NCBI RefSeq assembly: GCF_004804275.1
Contig: NZ_STGI01000011.1
Location: forward strand, 1-64,000
Source: Herbaspirillum sp. ST 5-3
GTDB lineage: Bacteria; Pseudomonadota; Gammaproteobacteria; Burkholderiales; Burkholderiaceae_D
DNA: 64,000 bases
Direction of reading: 5' to 3'
Under the pieces are notes generated by a model, which had not been told where the DNA came from, ran no database searches, and was given only the letters and a program-made list of their open reading frames with translations. Positions 44,551 to 53,144 of this stretch are shown here, in pieces (positions within the stretch are counted from its first letter, which is position 1; every line of letters starts with the position of its first letter). The position numbers and the translations under genes are program-made.

Positions 44551-44915
44551 CTAGGCGATCACTGCTTGCGCCTCAAAGCGCGCTCTGTAAGCAACGTTAA
44601 GCGAACCTTCGTCATCGGCGCGCGCGACAGCCATCACGCGCACTCCGTTCTGCGCTTCTATGTTGGCGTGCCCTTCCAGTTCCGTGATGGCGCCTACGTC
44701 GAGTCCTGCCGCTTCCGCAATGGTTCGCAGCGCCCCCTTTTACACAACGAATCGTTCGGTCACCAAGCATAACGATCGATTCGGTGCGCCGAGTCGCTGC
44801 GGCACAGGTGGCGTCTTGCAGGGTCATCGCATCGGTTAGGCCAGTATCCGCAGCTTCGATCAGAACCCGGAACGTCAGCTCGTACACGTACAGGCGGAAT
44901 TTCGCAAGATTATTG
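44551..44915 (-). pseudogene. Possible frameshifted gene remnant, unknown family
   Basis: On the minus strand a protein-like frame (including YELTFRVLIEAADTGLTDA and RRTESIVMLGDRTIRC) breaks at a run of five C residues on the plus strand (44733-44737). It seems to continue in another frame as ALRTIAEAAGLDVGAITELE and GVRVMAVARADDEG, ending at TAG (44551-44553). Residue use looks coding on both sides. There is no clear start codon. I do not recognise a family. It lies beyond the acnB terminator and could be a decayed gene or a sequencing error in a real one. Confidence 0.35.
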
Positions 44916-44930
44916 GGAGTGGACGAAAAA

Positions 44931-44961
44931 AAGGCAAGACCCGCATCACGAGTCTTGCCTT
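44931..44961 (-). terminator. Rho-independent terminator of acnB
   Basis: A perfect 10-bp stem (AAGGCAAGAC / GTCTTGCCTT, 44931-44940 and 44952-44961) with an 11-nt loop is followed on the minus strand by seven T residues. It is the main acnB terminator, 51 bp past the stop codon. Confidence 0.85.
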
Positions 44962-44974
44962 GCATCCGTGCCCG

Positions 44975-44998
44975 CCTGCGCATGTTGTCATGCGCAGG
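44975..44998 (-). terminator. Second 3' hairpin immediately after acnB
   Basis: A perfect 10-bp stem (CCTGCGCATG at 44975-44984, CATGCGCAGG at 44989-44998) with a TTGT loop lies 13 bp after the acnB stop, just before the T-tailed terminator. It lacks its own T-tract and may protect the transcript 3' end from exonucleases. Confidence 0.55.
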
Positions 44999-45011
44999 TC
45001 AGTCGTCAGAT

Positions 45012-47597
45012 TCAGACCTTGACGGTATCCGCAACTTCGCGGAATTCCTCGATCTTGTCGAAGTTCATGTACTTGTAGATATCGGCGGCATTCTTGTCGA
45101 TGATGCCGATATTTGCCATGTACTCTTCCTTCGTCGGAATCTTCCCGAGCATTGCGCAGACAGCCGCCAGTTCAGCCGAGCCGAGGAAGACGCGCGTATC
45201 CAGACCGAGACGGTTCGGGAAGTTGCGGGTCGAGGTCGACATGGCGGTCGAACCCTTGCGGATCTGCGCCTGGTTACCCATGCACAGCGAGCAGCCCGGC
45301 ATTTCCATGCGCGCGCCGGTGCGGCCGAGCGTGCCGTAATGGCCTTCGTTGGTCAGTACCTGCTGGTCCATCTTGGTCGGCGGAGCGATCCACAGGCGAA
45401 CCGGAATGTCGGTCTTGCCTTCGAGGAGCTTGGACGCTGCGCGGAAGTGGCCGATGTTGGTCATGCAGGAACCGACGAACACTTCGTCGATCTTTTCGCC
45501 GGACACTTCGGACAGGGTCTTCACATCGTCCGGATCGTTCGGGCAGGCGACGATCGGCTCGCTGATATCGGCCAGATCGATTTCGATCACGGCGGCGTAT
45601 TCGGCGTCGGCGTCCGGAGCCAGCAGTTCCGGCTTGGCCAGCCATGCTTCCATTGCCTTGATGCGGCGTTCCAGCGTGCGCTTGTCCTGGTAGCCGTTCG
45701 CAATCATCCACTTCATCAGCGTGATGTTGGAATTCATGTATTCCATGATCGGCTCTTTGTCGAGGTGCACCGTGCAACCTGCGGCGGAACGCTCGGCGGA
45801 CGCATCGGACAGCTCGAATGCCTGCTCGACCTTCAGCTTCGGCAAGCCTTCGATTTCGAGAATGCGGCCGGAGAAGATGTTCTTCTTGCCCTTCTTCTCG
45901 ACCGTCAGCATGCCTTGGCGGATTGCGTACAGCGGGATCGCGTTGACCAGGTCACGCAAGGTCACGCCGGGCTTCATTTCGCCCTTGAAGCGGACCAGTA
46001 CCGATTCCGGCATGTCGAGCGGCATGACGCCGGTAGCTGCAGCGAATGCGACCAGGCCGGAACCGGCCGGGAACGAGATACCGATCGGGAAACGGGTGTG
46101 CGAGTCGCCGCCGGTGCCGACGGTGTCAGGCAGCAGCAGGCGGTTCAGCCAGGAGTGGATCACGCCGTCGCCCGGGCGCAGTGCGACGCCGCCACGGTTG
46201 GAGATGAAGGTCGGCAGTTCGTGGTGCATCTTCACGTCGACCAGCTTCGGGTAAGCGGCGGTGTGGCAGAACGATTGCATGACGAGGTCGGCGGAGAAGC
46301 CGAGGCAAGCCAGGTCCTTCAACTCGTCGCGGGTCATCGGGCCGGTGGTGTCTTGCGAGCCGACGGTGGTCATCTTCGGTTCGCAGTAAGTGCCCGGGCG
46401 AATGCCCTTGCCTTCCGGCAGACCGCATGCACGGCCAACCATCTTCTGCGCCAGCGAGTAGCCCTTGCCCGAATCGGACGGATTCTGCGGCAGGCGGAAC
46501 AGCGTGGACGGCGGCAGGCCGAGTGCTTCGCGCGCCTTGGCGGTCAGGCCGCGGCCGATGATCAGCGGAATGCGGCCGCCGGCGCGCACTTCGTCGAACA
46601 GCACGTCGGACTTGACCTTGAATTCGGAGATGACTTCGCCGTTCTTCAGTGCCTTGCCTTCGAACGGACGCAGTTCGATCACGTCGCCCATGTCCATCTT
46701 GGACACGTCGAGTTCGATCGGCAATGCGCCGGCATCTTCCATCGTGTTGTAGAAAATCGGAGCGATCTTGTTGCCGAGGCAGACGCCGCCGAAACGCTTG
46801 TTCGGGATGAAGGGAATGTCTTCGCCGGTGAACCACAGCACGGAGTTGGTTGCGGACTTGCGGGAAGAACCGGTGCCGACCACGTCGCCGACGTAGGCGA
46901 CCAGGTTGCCCTTGGCTTTCAGCGCTTCGATCTGCTTGATCGGGCCAACCTTGCCCGGCTCGTCGGCGTTGATGCCCGGGCGCGGGTTCTTCAGCATGGC
47001 CAGCGCGTGCATCGGGATGTCGGGACGGGTCGTCGCATCGGGTGCGGGCGACAGATCGTCGGTGTTGGTTTCGCCGGTGACCTTGAACACGGTCAGGGTC
47101 AGGCTTTGCGGGACTTCAGGACGGGAGGTGAACCACTCCGCATCGGCCCAGGATTGCACCACGGCCTTGGCGTTGGCGCTGCCCTTGTCGGCCAGTTCCT
47201 TCACGTCGTGGAAATAGTCGAACATCAGCAGGGTCTTCTTCAGGCCCTCGGCAGCAACGGTGCCTACTTCGGCATCGTTGAGCAGATCGATCATCGGCTT
47301 GATGTTGAAGCCGCCGAGCATCGTGCCGAGCAACTGGGTCGCGGTCGTACGCGAAATCAGTGCGCAGGTTTCGGTACCCTTGGCGACTTTTTCCAGGAAC
47401 GCCGCCTTGATCTTCGCAGCGTCATCCACACCGGCAGGAACACGGTGGGTGATGAGGTCGACCAGGAACTTTTCCTCGCCGGCCGGCGGGTTCTTCAGCA
47501 ATGCCACCAGCTCTTCTGTCTGTTTTGCGGACAGCGGCAGCGGAGGAATGCCGAGCGCGGCGCGTTCGGCGACGTGTTGACGGTAGGCTTCTAACAT
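45012..47597 (-). CDS. acnB: Aconitate hydratase B
   Basis: TCA-cycle enzyme interconverting citrate and isocitrate through a [4Fe-4S] cluster, 861 aa from ATG at 47597, close to E. coli AcnB (865). The protein begins [16 protein letters not shown] as AcnB proteins do, with the HEAT-like domain first. Cluster-ligand regions are [11 protein letters not shown] and [10 protein letters not shown] near the C-terminus. Upstream ATGs (47636, with AAGGA before it, and 47651) would add 13 to 18 residues and cannot be excluded. Monocistronic, with a strong double 3' hairpin. Confidence 0.96.
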   Translation of the reverse strand: MLEAYRQHVAERAALGIPPLPLSAKQTEELVALLKNPPAGEEKFLVDLITHRVPAGVDDAAKIKAAFLEKVAKGTETCALISRTTATQLLGTMLGGFNIKPMIDLLNDAEVGTVAAEGLKKTLLMFDYFHDVKELADKGSANAKAVVQSWADAEWFTSRPEVPQSLTLTVFKVTGETNTDDLSPAPDATTRPDIPMHALAMLKNPRPGINADEPGKVGPIKQIEALKAKGNLVAYVGDVVGTGSSRKSATNSVLWFTGEDIPFIPNKRFGGVCLGNKIAPIFYNTMEDAGALPIELDVSKMDMGDVIELRPFEGKALKNGEVISEFKVKSDVLFDEVRAGGRIPLIIGRGLTAKAREALGLPPSTLFRLPQNPSDSGKGYSLAQKMVGRACGLPEGKGIRPGTYCEPKMTTVGSQDTTGPMTRDELKDLACLGFSADLVMQSFCHTAAYPKLVDVKMHHELPTFISNRGGVALRPGDGVIHSWLNRLLLPDTVGTGGDSHTRFPIGISFPAGSGLVAFAAATGVMPLDMPESVLVRFKGEMKPGVTLRDLVNAIPLYAIRQGMLTVEKKGKKNIFSGRILEIEGLPKLKVEQAFELSDASAERSAAGCTVHLDKEPIMEYMNSNITLMKWMIANGYQDKRTLERRIKAMEAWLAKPELLAPDADAEYAAVIEIDLADISEPIVACPNDPDDVKTLSEVSGEKIDEVFVGSCMTNIGHFRAASKLLEGKTDIPVRLWIAPPTKMDQQVLTNEGHYGTLGRTGARMEMPGCSLCMGNQAQIRKGSTAMSTSTRNFPNRLGLDTRVFLGSAELAAVCAMLGKIPTKEEYMANIGIIDKNAADIYKYMNFDKIEEFREVADTVKV

Positions 47598-47897
47598 GGG
47601 GTTCCGATAAGTTGGTTTGTTGGAAAAGCGGCTCATGTCCTTGTTCCACATGACCGGGGTACAGACAAATGGAATAAGGCTTACCCGAATTATACTTCCG
47701 TTCCGCCAAGTCTTCTATAAGACATAAGACTTTTCTTTGAAGAATTTCGTTGCCATATCATTACCAAGGCGACGTCGCATTACGCGAACTGCCCGGTCGA
47801 TTTCATCGGATTCGCACGTGTGGATTGCTTTTACGGCTTGCCATTTTTCTTTTTTTATATAAGATAGTAATCAATTACTTGCTTATGTGGAGCAAAC
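47598..47897. promoter_or_regulatory. Divergent acnB / TetR promoter region with 28-bp operator
   Basis: About 300 bp between acnB and the tetR-type gene, AT-rich. At 47859-47886 there is a 28-bp interrupted palindrome: half-site ATAAG-N2-AGTAAT mirrored by ATTACT-N2-CTTAT around a 2-bp centre. All 22 arm bases pair. It ends 11 bp before the TetR start codon and overlaps a -10-like TATAAG, so TetR autorepression is likely. Confidence 0.7.
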
Positions 47898-48503
47898 ATG
47901 GACTCACGTCCCAAGCTACCCGCCGATGAACGCCGCGCCGTGACAGTCGAAGCCGTGGTCGAGTTGGCAGGTTCGCAAAACCCCAGTGAAATCACCACTG
48001 CTGCGATCGCCAAGCACATGAACTTGACCCAGGGTGCGCTATTCCGGCACTTCCCGACCAAGGATTCGATCTGGCAGGCCGTCATGGAATGGGTCGCCGA
48101 GCGGCTCCTGGCGCGAATCGATCAATCGGCCCAAGGGATCGATTCGCCCCTGGTGGCCATGGAGGCGATGTTCATGGCGCACATCGATTTCGTGGTCGAT
48201 CATCCGGGCGCGCCACGGATGATCTTCGGAGAGCTTCAGCGCGCCGATTCAACGCCGGCAAAGCACATGGTGCAGACCTTGATTCAGCGTTATGGCGAAC
48301 GCCTGAATCGGCTTATTGAAAAAGGAAAAGCATGTGGTGAACTGTCGGCCTCCCTCGACAGCGATGCTGCGGCGATCCTGTTCATCGGCACGATTCAGGG
48401 GCTGGTCATGCAATCATTGCTGGCCGGAGACGTGCAGCGCATGCGACGCGACGCGCCGCGCGTATTTGCGATTTATCGCCGCGGGATCGGGAGTGCGCAA
48501 TGA
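47898..48503 (+). CDS. TetR-family transcriptional repressor
   Basis: Repressor of 201 aa. The N-terminal helix-turn-helix reads TAAIAKHMNLTQGALFRHFP followed by TKDSIW, standard for TetR. The C-terminal ligand domain is helical (about 60-195). ATG at 47898 lies 11 bp past the 28-bp palindrome. The stop overlaps the adaptor start (ATGA), so the repressor leads the DevBCA-like exporter operon and probably controls it by autoregulation. Confidence 0.93.
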   Translation: MDSRPKLPADERRAVTVEAVVELAGSQNPSEITTAAIAKHMNLTQGALFRHFPTKDSIWQAVMEWVAERLLARIDQSAQGIDSPLVAMEAMFMAHIDFVVDHPGAPRMIFGELQRADSTPAKHMVQTLIQRYGERLNRLIEKGKACGELSASLDSDAAAILFIGTIQGLVMQSLLAGDVQRMRRDAPRVFAIYRRGIGSAQ

Positions 48504-49651
48504 AACGCCTACCCATGCAGAAGCGCACACTGGCGCTGCTGGCGGTGATTCTTCCGCTGCTTGTGCTCTTTATCTACGTTGGCTTTCGATCCGGCCCGCT
48601 CGCACCCATTGCGGTGACGGTCGTGACCGTGGAGTCACGGGCCGTTACGCCGGCACTGTTCGGTATCGGGACGGTGGAGGCGCGCTATACCTACAAGATC
48701 GGACCCACCATTGCCGGCCGCGTAAAACGGCTGGACGTCCATGTGGGCGATCAGGTCAGAGCCGGCCAGGTGCTGGGAGAGATGGATCCCGTCGATCTCG
48801 ATGATCGTGTTCGCTCGCAGGAATCTGCCTCCAGGCACGCGCAGGCCGTCTTGCGCGAAGCGGAAGCACGGCAGAACTACGCGGAGACACAGGTGCGCCG
48901 CTATGAACAGTTGTTCAAGGTGCGTTTTGTCAGCGAGGAAATCGTCACGACGAAGCGGCAAGAATTGCAGATTGCGGACGCCGCGCTGTCGGCAGCCCGG
49001 GAAGAATTTGCGCGAACACGTTCCGACCGCGAGGCGCTGGTCGCGCAAAGAAGCAACGTGCGCCTGATTGCTCCGGTGGAGGGCGTGGTCGCGGTGCGGG
49101 ACGCCGATCCGGGCACCACCGTTGTCGCCGGCCAGTCCGTGGTCGAGATCATCGACCCCAAGAGTCTGTGGATCAACCTGCGCTTCGATCAGATCAGAGC
49201 GGCGGGGCTCGCGGCCGGATTGCCGGCCCGAATCACCCTGCGTTCGCGGGAGGGTCTGGCCTTGAAAGGCCGTGTGCTGCGGATTGAACCCAAGGCCGAT
49301 GCAATCACGGAAGAAATGCTTGCCAAGGTGGTCTTCGATGCCCTGCCCCAGCCATTGCCGCCAATCGGCGAGCTGGCTGAGGTCACCGTCGATTTGCCGG
49401 CGCTTCCTGCTGCCGCCGTGATTCCCAATGCAGCAGTACGGAGAGACGGCAACAGGACCGGCGTCTGGCGGGTCGTCGATGGCGACCTGCGCTTTTCACC
49501 TCTCAAGCTGGGCGCTTCCGACCTGGACGGCTACGTGCAGGTGCGCGACGGCCTTCAGGTGAATGACCGTGTGGTCGCCTACAGCGAAAAGGCCCTGACG
49601 TCGCGCAGCCGTATTCACGTGATCGACCGCATGCCGGGAGTGCCGCGATGA
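48500..49651 (+). CDS. ABC exporter periplasmic adaptor (DevB/HlyD-like)
   Basis: Membrane fusion protein of 383 aa with one N-terminal helix (about residues 9-27) and no cleavable signal or lipobox. Lipoyl motif halves surround a coiled coil (residues about 100-180), and a beta-barrel region follows. GGGAG precedes the ATG. The stop overlaps the permease start by 4 nt. Together with the next two genes it matches the DevB-DevC-DevA layout of tripartite ABC exporters in which an adaptor connects to a TolC channel. Confidence 0.88.
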   Translation: MKRLPMQKRTLALLAVILPLLVLFIYVGFRSGPLAPIAVTVVTVESRAVTPALFGIGTVEARYTYKIGPTIAGRVKRLDVHVGDQVRAGQVLGEMDPVDLDDRVRSQESASRHAQAVLREAEARQNYAETQVRRYEQLFKVRFVSEEIVTTKRQELQIADAALSAAREEFARTRSDREALVAQRSNVRLIAPVEGVVAVRDADPGTTVVAGQSVVEIIDPKSLWINLRFDQIRAAGLAAGLPARITLRSREGLALKGRVLRIEPKADAITEEMLAKVVFDALPQPLPPIGELAEVTVDLPALPAAAVIPNAAVRRDGNRTGVWRVVDGDLRFSPLKLGASDLDGYVQVRDGLQVNDRVVAYSEKALTSRSRIHVIDRMPGVPR

Positions 49652-50853
49652 TCAGCCTGGCCGGACGCGACATTCTCCACGCCTGGGGAAAATTTGTTTT
49701 CACCGGCGTCGGCCTCGGTCTGCTGATCGGCGTGACGCTGGTCATGGCGGGGGTATACCGGGGAATGGTGGACGACGGCAAAGCCTTGCTTGACAACAGC
49801 GGTGCCGACCTCTGGGTTGTGCAAAAGGATACGCTCGGCCCTTATGCGGAATCTTCCAGTCTCAACGACGATGTGGTTCGCACCATCCGGGCGATGCCGG
49901 GCGTCGCCCATGCGGCGAATGTGACTTACCTGACGATGCAGGTGCGCAGGGGCGAGAGCGACGTGCGCACCATGGTGGTGGGCATCGCGCCCGGCGAACC
50001 GGGAACGACGCCGGGCTGGCCGCCCTACCTGACAGCCGGGCGTCAGATCACGCGTGGTCATTTTGAAGCAGTGGCCGACGGCGCCACCGGCTTTTCCCTG
50101 GGGGACCGCATTGTCATCCGCCGCAATCAATACACCGTGGTAGGACTGACACGGCGCATGGTGTCGTCGAGCGGCGATCCGATGGTATTCATTCCGCTCA
50201 AGGACGCGCAGGAAGCGCAATTCCTCAAGGATAACGACGCCATCTGGCAAAGCCGGCGCCGCAGCGAGGCCAATCCGGCCTTCAACCGCCCCGGTGTTCC
50301 CGGCCTCCTGGACGCGGTCATCGCCTCGCAAAGCACCAATGCGTTCGTCAATGCAGTGCTGGTGACGTTGCAACCGGGTCACGCGCCGGAGGAAGTCGCC
50401 GAATCCATCCGGCGCTGGAAGCGCTTGACGGTCTACACGCGCACGCAGATGGAAGGCATCCTCGTTGGCAAGCTCATCTCCACCTCGGCAAAACAAATCG
50501 GCATGTTTCTGGTGATCCTCGCTGTCGTCAGCGCGGCCATCGTCGCTTTCATCATCTATACGCTGACGATGGACAAAATTCGAGAGATCGCTGTGCTGAA
50601 ACTCATCGGCACGCGTAATCGCACCATCGCCGCAATGATCATGCAACAGGCGATTGCGCTGGGCGTGATCGGCTTCGTGGTCGGCAAGATCGCCGCGACC
50701 TTATCCGCGCCGATCTTCCCCAAATATGTGCTGCTGATGCCGCTCGATTCGGTGCTTGGCTTCATCGCAGTGCTTGCGATCTGCGTTGTCGCCAGTGTCG
50801 TCGCCATCCGTATGGCGCTCAAGGTCGATCCTGCCGAAGCAATTGGAGGCTGA
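49648..50853 (+). CDS. ABC transporter permease, MacB/FtsX fold (DevC-like)
   Basis: Permease of 401 aa with an N-terminal helix (about 20-40) and a large periplasmic MacB-core domain (about 40-270). Three C-terminal helices follow, with KIREIAVLKLIGTRNRTIAA between the first two, the FtsX-domain signature. It works by mechanotransmission rather than classical transport. Flanked by adaptor (4-nt overlap) and ATPase (1-bp gap), it forms the membrane part of a DevBCA-like exporter of unknown substrate. Confidence 0.9.
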   Translation: MISLAGRDILHAWGKFVFTGVGLGLLIGVTLVMAGVYRGMVDDGKALLDNSGADLWVVQKDTLGPYAESSSLNDDVVRTIRAMPGVAHAANVTYLTMQVRRGESDVRTMVVGIAPGEPGTTPGWPPYLTAGRQITRGHFEAVADGATGFSLGDRIVIRRNQYTVVGLTRRMVSSSGDPMVFIPLKDAQEAQFLKDNDAIWQSRRRSEANPAFNRPGVPGLLDAVIASQSTNAFVNAVLVTLQPGHAPEEVAESIRRWKRLTVYTRTQMEGILVGKLISTSAKQIGMFLVILAVVSAAIVAFIIYTLTMDKIREIAVLKLIGTRNRTIAAMIMQQAIALGVIGFVVGKIAATLSAPIFPKYVLLMPLDSVLGFIAVLAICVVASVVAIRMALKVDPAEAIGG

Positions 50854-50854
50854 C

Positions 50855-51565
50855 ATGAGCAGCAAAGGTATTCGCATCGAAGGTCTGAGAAAGCGCTATG
50901 GCACGGGTGACACCGCGGTCGATGCCTTGAAAGGTGTTGATATGCACGTCGATCCCGGAGAGGTGGTAGGCCTGATCGGTCCTTCCGGCTCGGGCAAGAG
51001 CACCTTGCTCAAATGCCTGGGCGCGGTCATCGATCCGACCGGGGGACGGATGACGCTCGGCGACGAAGTAATCTATGACGATCGCTGGAATGTGCGCGAC
51101 CTGCGCGCGCTGCGGCGCGACAAGATCGGATTTGTGTTCCAGGCGCCCTATCTGATTCCGTTTCTTGATGTCACTGACAACGTCGCCTTGCTACCGATGC
51201 TCGCCGGCGTCGCGAATGCCCAAGCCCGCGCGAAGGCACTGGAACTGCTCGTCGCGCTGGATGTGCAACACCGGGCGCAAGCCATGCCATCGCAGCTTTC
51301 CGGCGGCGAGCAGCAGCGCGTGGCGATCGCGCGCGGCCTGGTAAACCGCCCGCCGGTCATCCTCGCCGACGAGCCCACCGCTCCGCTCGACAGCGAGCGG
51401 GCGATGGCTGTCATCCGTATTCTTAATGACATGGCCCGCAAGTTCGAAACCGCCATCATCGTCGTCACCCATGACGAAAAAATCATTCCCACCTTCAAGC
51501 GCATTTACCACATCCGCGACGGGATGACCCATGAAGAAGCGGGCGAAGGACGCGCCTTCAACTAA
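50855..51565 (+). CDS. ABC transporter ATP-binding protein (MacB/LolD/DevA-like)
   Basis: Nucleotide-binding subunit of 236 aa: Walker A GPSGSGKST (42-50), signature LSGGEQQR (148-155), Walker B VILADE (168-173) and the H-loop in VVTHDEK. The segment after Walker B reads PTAPLDS where PTANLDS is usual, a small deviation at the D-loop side. ATG at 50855 is chosen, one base after the permease stop; a longer frame from 50756 overlaps the permease and is unlikely. It ends the TetR-adaptor-permease-ATPase operon. Confidence 0.93.
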   Translation: MSSKGIRIEGLRKRYGTGDTAVDALKGVDMHVDPGEVVGLIGPSGSGKSTLLKCLGAVIDPTGGRMTLGDEVIYDDRWNVRDLRALRRDKIGFVFQAPYLIPFLDVTDNVALLPMLAGVANAQARAKALELLVALDVQHRAQAMPSQLSGGEQQRVAIARGLVNRPPVILADEPTAPLDSERAMAVIRILNDMARKFETAIIVVTHDEKIIPTFKRIYHIRDGMTHEEAGEGRAFN

Positions 51566-51776
51566 TCCGGGGAATCAGGCGTCTTTCATGGCGCGGCTCA
51601 AGCACTTTTCGGCGCGAAAACATAGCGGACGCCAAAGCAACAGCCAATCTCGCATGCTTATCCAGGCCGAACAAGACCGCTCGGCGCATATTGTGCAAAA
51701 ATCCATTTTCCTTGCCCATTGAAGCCCGTCATCACCGCGTTCGGGCGTCACTCTTGATCATTCACTGGAAAATGTC

Positions 51777-52133
51777 ATGCCTTATATGCTGCTCATTATC
51801 GAACCCACCGGCCAGAGACAAGCCCGGACGGAGGCTGAAGGCCACGAAGTCTACGAACGGATGCTGCGCTTCGCGGGCGACTTGAAGGAACGCGGCCTGC
51901 TCTTGGGCGCGGAATCGCTCGGCCCGCTTGCCAATGCCGCGCGGGTTCAGGTGCATGGCGGCAAGCCGCGCGTGCTCGACGGCCCGTTTTCCGAAGCGAA
52001 AGAAATGATCGGCGGTTTCTTTTTGATCGACTGCGCAACGCGGGAAGAAGCTGTCGCCATCGCAAGCAAATGCCCCGCAGCCGAATGGTGCACCGTCGAG
52101 GTGCGCAACCTCGCTCCCTGTTACGAATCCTGA
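51777..52133 (+). CDS. YciI/DGPF-domain protein 1
   Basis: A 118-aa ferredoxin-like-fold protein with the diagnostic DGPF motif in VLDGPFSEAKEMIGGF. Members of this family (YCII-related/PhnB-neighbour type) are typically encoded next to ECF42 sigma factors; their biochemical activity is not established. A weak GGAAA precedes the ATG. It is the first of four plus-strand genes (DGPF, DGPF, VOC, sigma), the second following 132 bp later. Confidence 0.88.
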   Translation: MPYMLLIIEPTGQRQARTEAEGHEVYERMLRFAGDLKERGLLLGAESLGPLANAARVQVHGGKPRVLDGPFSEAKEMIGGFFLIDCATREEAVAIASKCPAAEWCTVEVRNLAPCYES

Positions 52134-52265
52134 AAAAGTTCTAATTTATCTGCGCCGGCTTGTCGATTTCGCCGCACTTCGTTCGTCGTGTCATCAGGAG
52201 GCCGCCAAGCGGGAGCAATCCGCTCCCCGGCAGGCATCCGTGAACAATTCGAAGGAGAAACAATC

Positions 52266-52688
52266 ATGCGCTACATGATTATCGTGAAAGCAAGCCAGCA
52301 ATCCGAAGCCGGCGTCATGCCGGAAGAAAAACTCATGGCCGAGATGGCGGATTATCACGAGCAGCTCGCCAAGGCGGGTGTGCTGCTCGACGCCTCCGGC
52401 TTGCAGCCGAGCACAAAAGGCTGGCGCATCCGCTATTCGGCAGGAAAGCGTATGGTGATCGACGGCCCGTTCGCGGAAACCAAGGAGCTGGTGGCCGGTT
52501 ACACCATCATCCAGGTGCGCTCGCGCGAGGAGGCGCTGGAGTGGACGCGCCGCTTCCCAGCGCCGCATGGCGACGATGTCGAGGCCGAGATCGAGGTCAG
52601 GCAGATGTACGAACTGGAAGACTTTGCCCCCAGCCCGGCAGTCGAACAATTCCGCGAACTGGGCATTCGCGGCGAGTCGGTACGCTGA
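52266..52688 (+). CDS. YciI/DGPF-domain protein 2
   Basis: A 140-aa paralogue of the preceding protein, with MRYMIIVKASQQSEAG at the N-terminus and the DGPF motif in VIDGPFAETKELVAGY. AAGGAGAAA supports ATG at 52266 rather than the upstream frame at 52188. It lies 48 bp before the VOC gene. Function unknown, but its presence beside the ECF42-type sigma factor is the expected arrangement for that group. Confidence 0.9.
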   Translation: MRYMIIVKASQQSEAGVMPEEKLMAEMADYHEQLAKAGVLLDASGLQPSTKGWRIRYSAGKRMVIDGPFAETKELVAGYTIIQVRSREEALEWTRRFPAPHGDDVEAEIEVRQMYELEDFAPSPAVEQFRELGIRGESVR

Positions 52689-52736
52689 GCATCCACTTGC
52701 CACCTTATTCCACCTTAGCGACAGCAAAGGACAAGC

Positions 52737-53144
52737 ATGAACAAGCAAATCTACGTCAACCTCCCGGTCAAGAATCTCGACAGCGCGAAAGCCTTTTTCA
52801 CGAGCCTCGGATTCGGCTTCAACGCCCAGTTCACGAACGAGCAAGGCGCCTGCATGATCGTCTCCGACGACATCTATGTGATGTTGCTGGCGGAGAGCTT
52901 CTTCCAGACCTTCACGCACAAGCCGATTGCGGATGCCAGCAAGCTCACTGAAGTTCTGGTGTGCCTGTCCTGCGAAAGCCGCGATGAAGTCGATCAACTG
53001 GTTGCCAAGGCGCTCGCCGCCGGCGGCAAGGCACCGCGCGCACCGCAAGACCACGGTTTCATGTATGGCCATGGGTTCGAGGACCTGGACGGGCATATCT
53101 GGGAACTGGTCCACATGGATGCTTCCGCAGCGGGAAATGCCTGA
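52737..53144 (+). CDS. VOC superfamily (glyoxalase-like) protein
   Basis: A 135-aa protein of the vicinal oxygen chelate fold, beginning MNKQIYVNLPVKNLDSAKAF and ending in the GHIWEL motif that supplies a metal-binding Glu in active members. Whether it binds metal or is a binding protein is not clear. It overlaps the sigma factor start by 1 nt (TGATG), so the two are translationally coupled. Confidence 0.9.
   Translation: MNKQIYVNLPVKNLDSAKAFFTSLGFGFNAQFTNEQGACMIVSDDIYVMLLAESFFQTFTHKPIADASKLTEVLVCLSCESRDEVDQLVAKALAAGGKAPRAPQDHGFMYGHGFEDLDGHIWELVHMDASAAGNA

Noticed and set aside
44784-47594. A 936-codon open frame on the plus strand
   Set aside because: It is antisense to acnB, an unquestionable gene, and shows the typical His/Arg/Val-rich shadow composition.
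51566-51776. Small open frames between the ABC exporter and the DGPF genes
   Set aside because: They lack ribosome-binding sites and plausible composition; the 211-bp gap shows nothing convincing.
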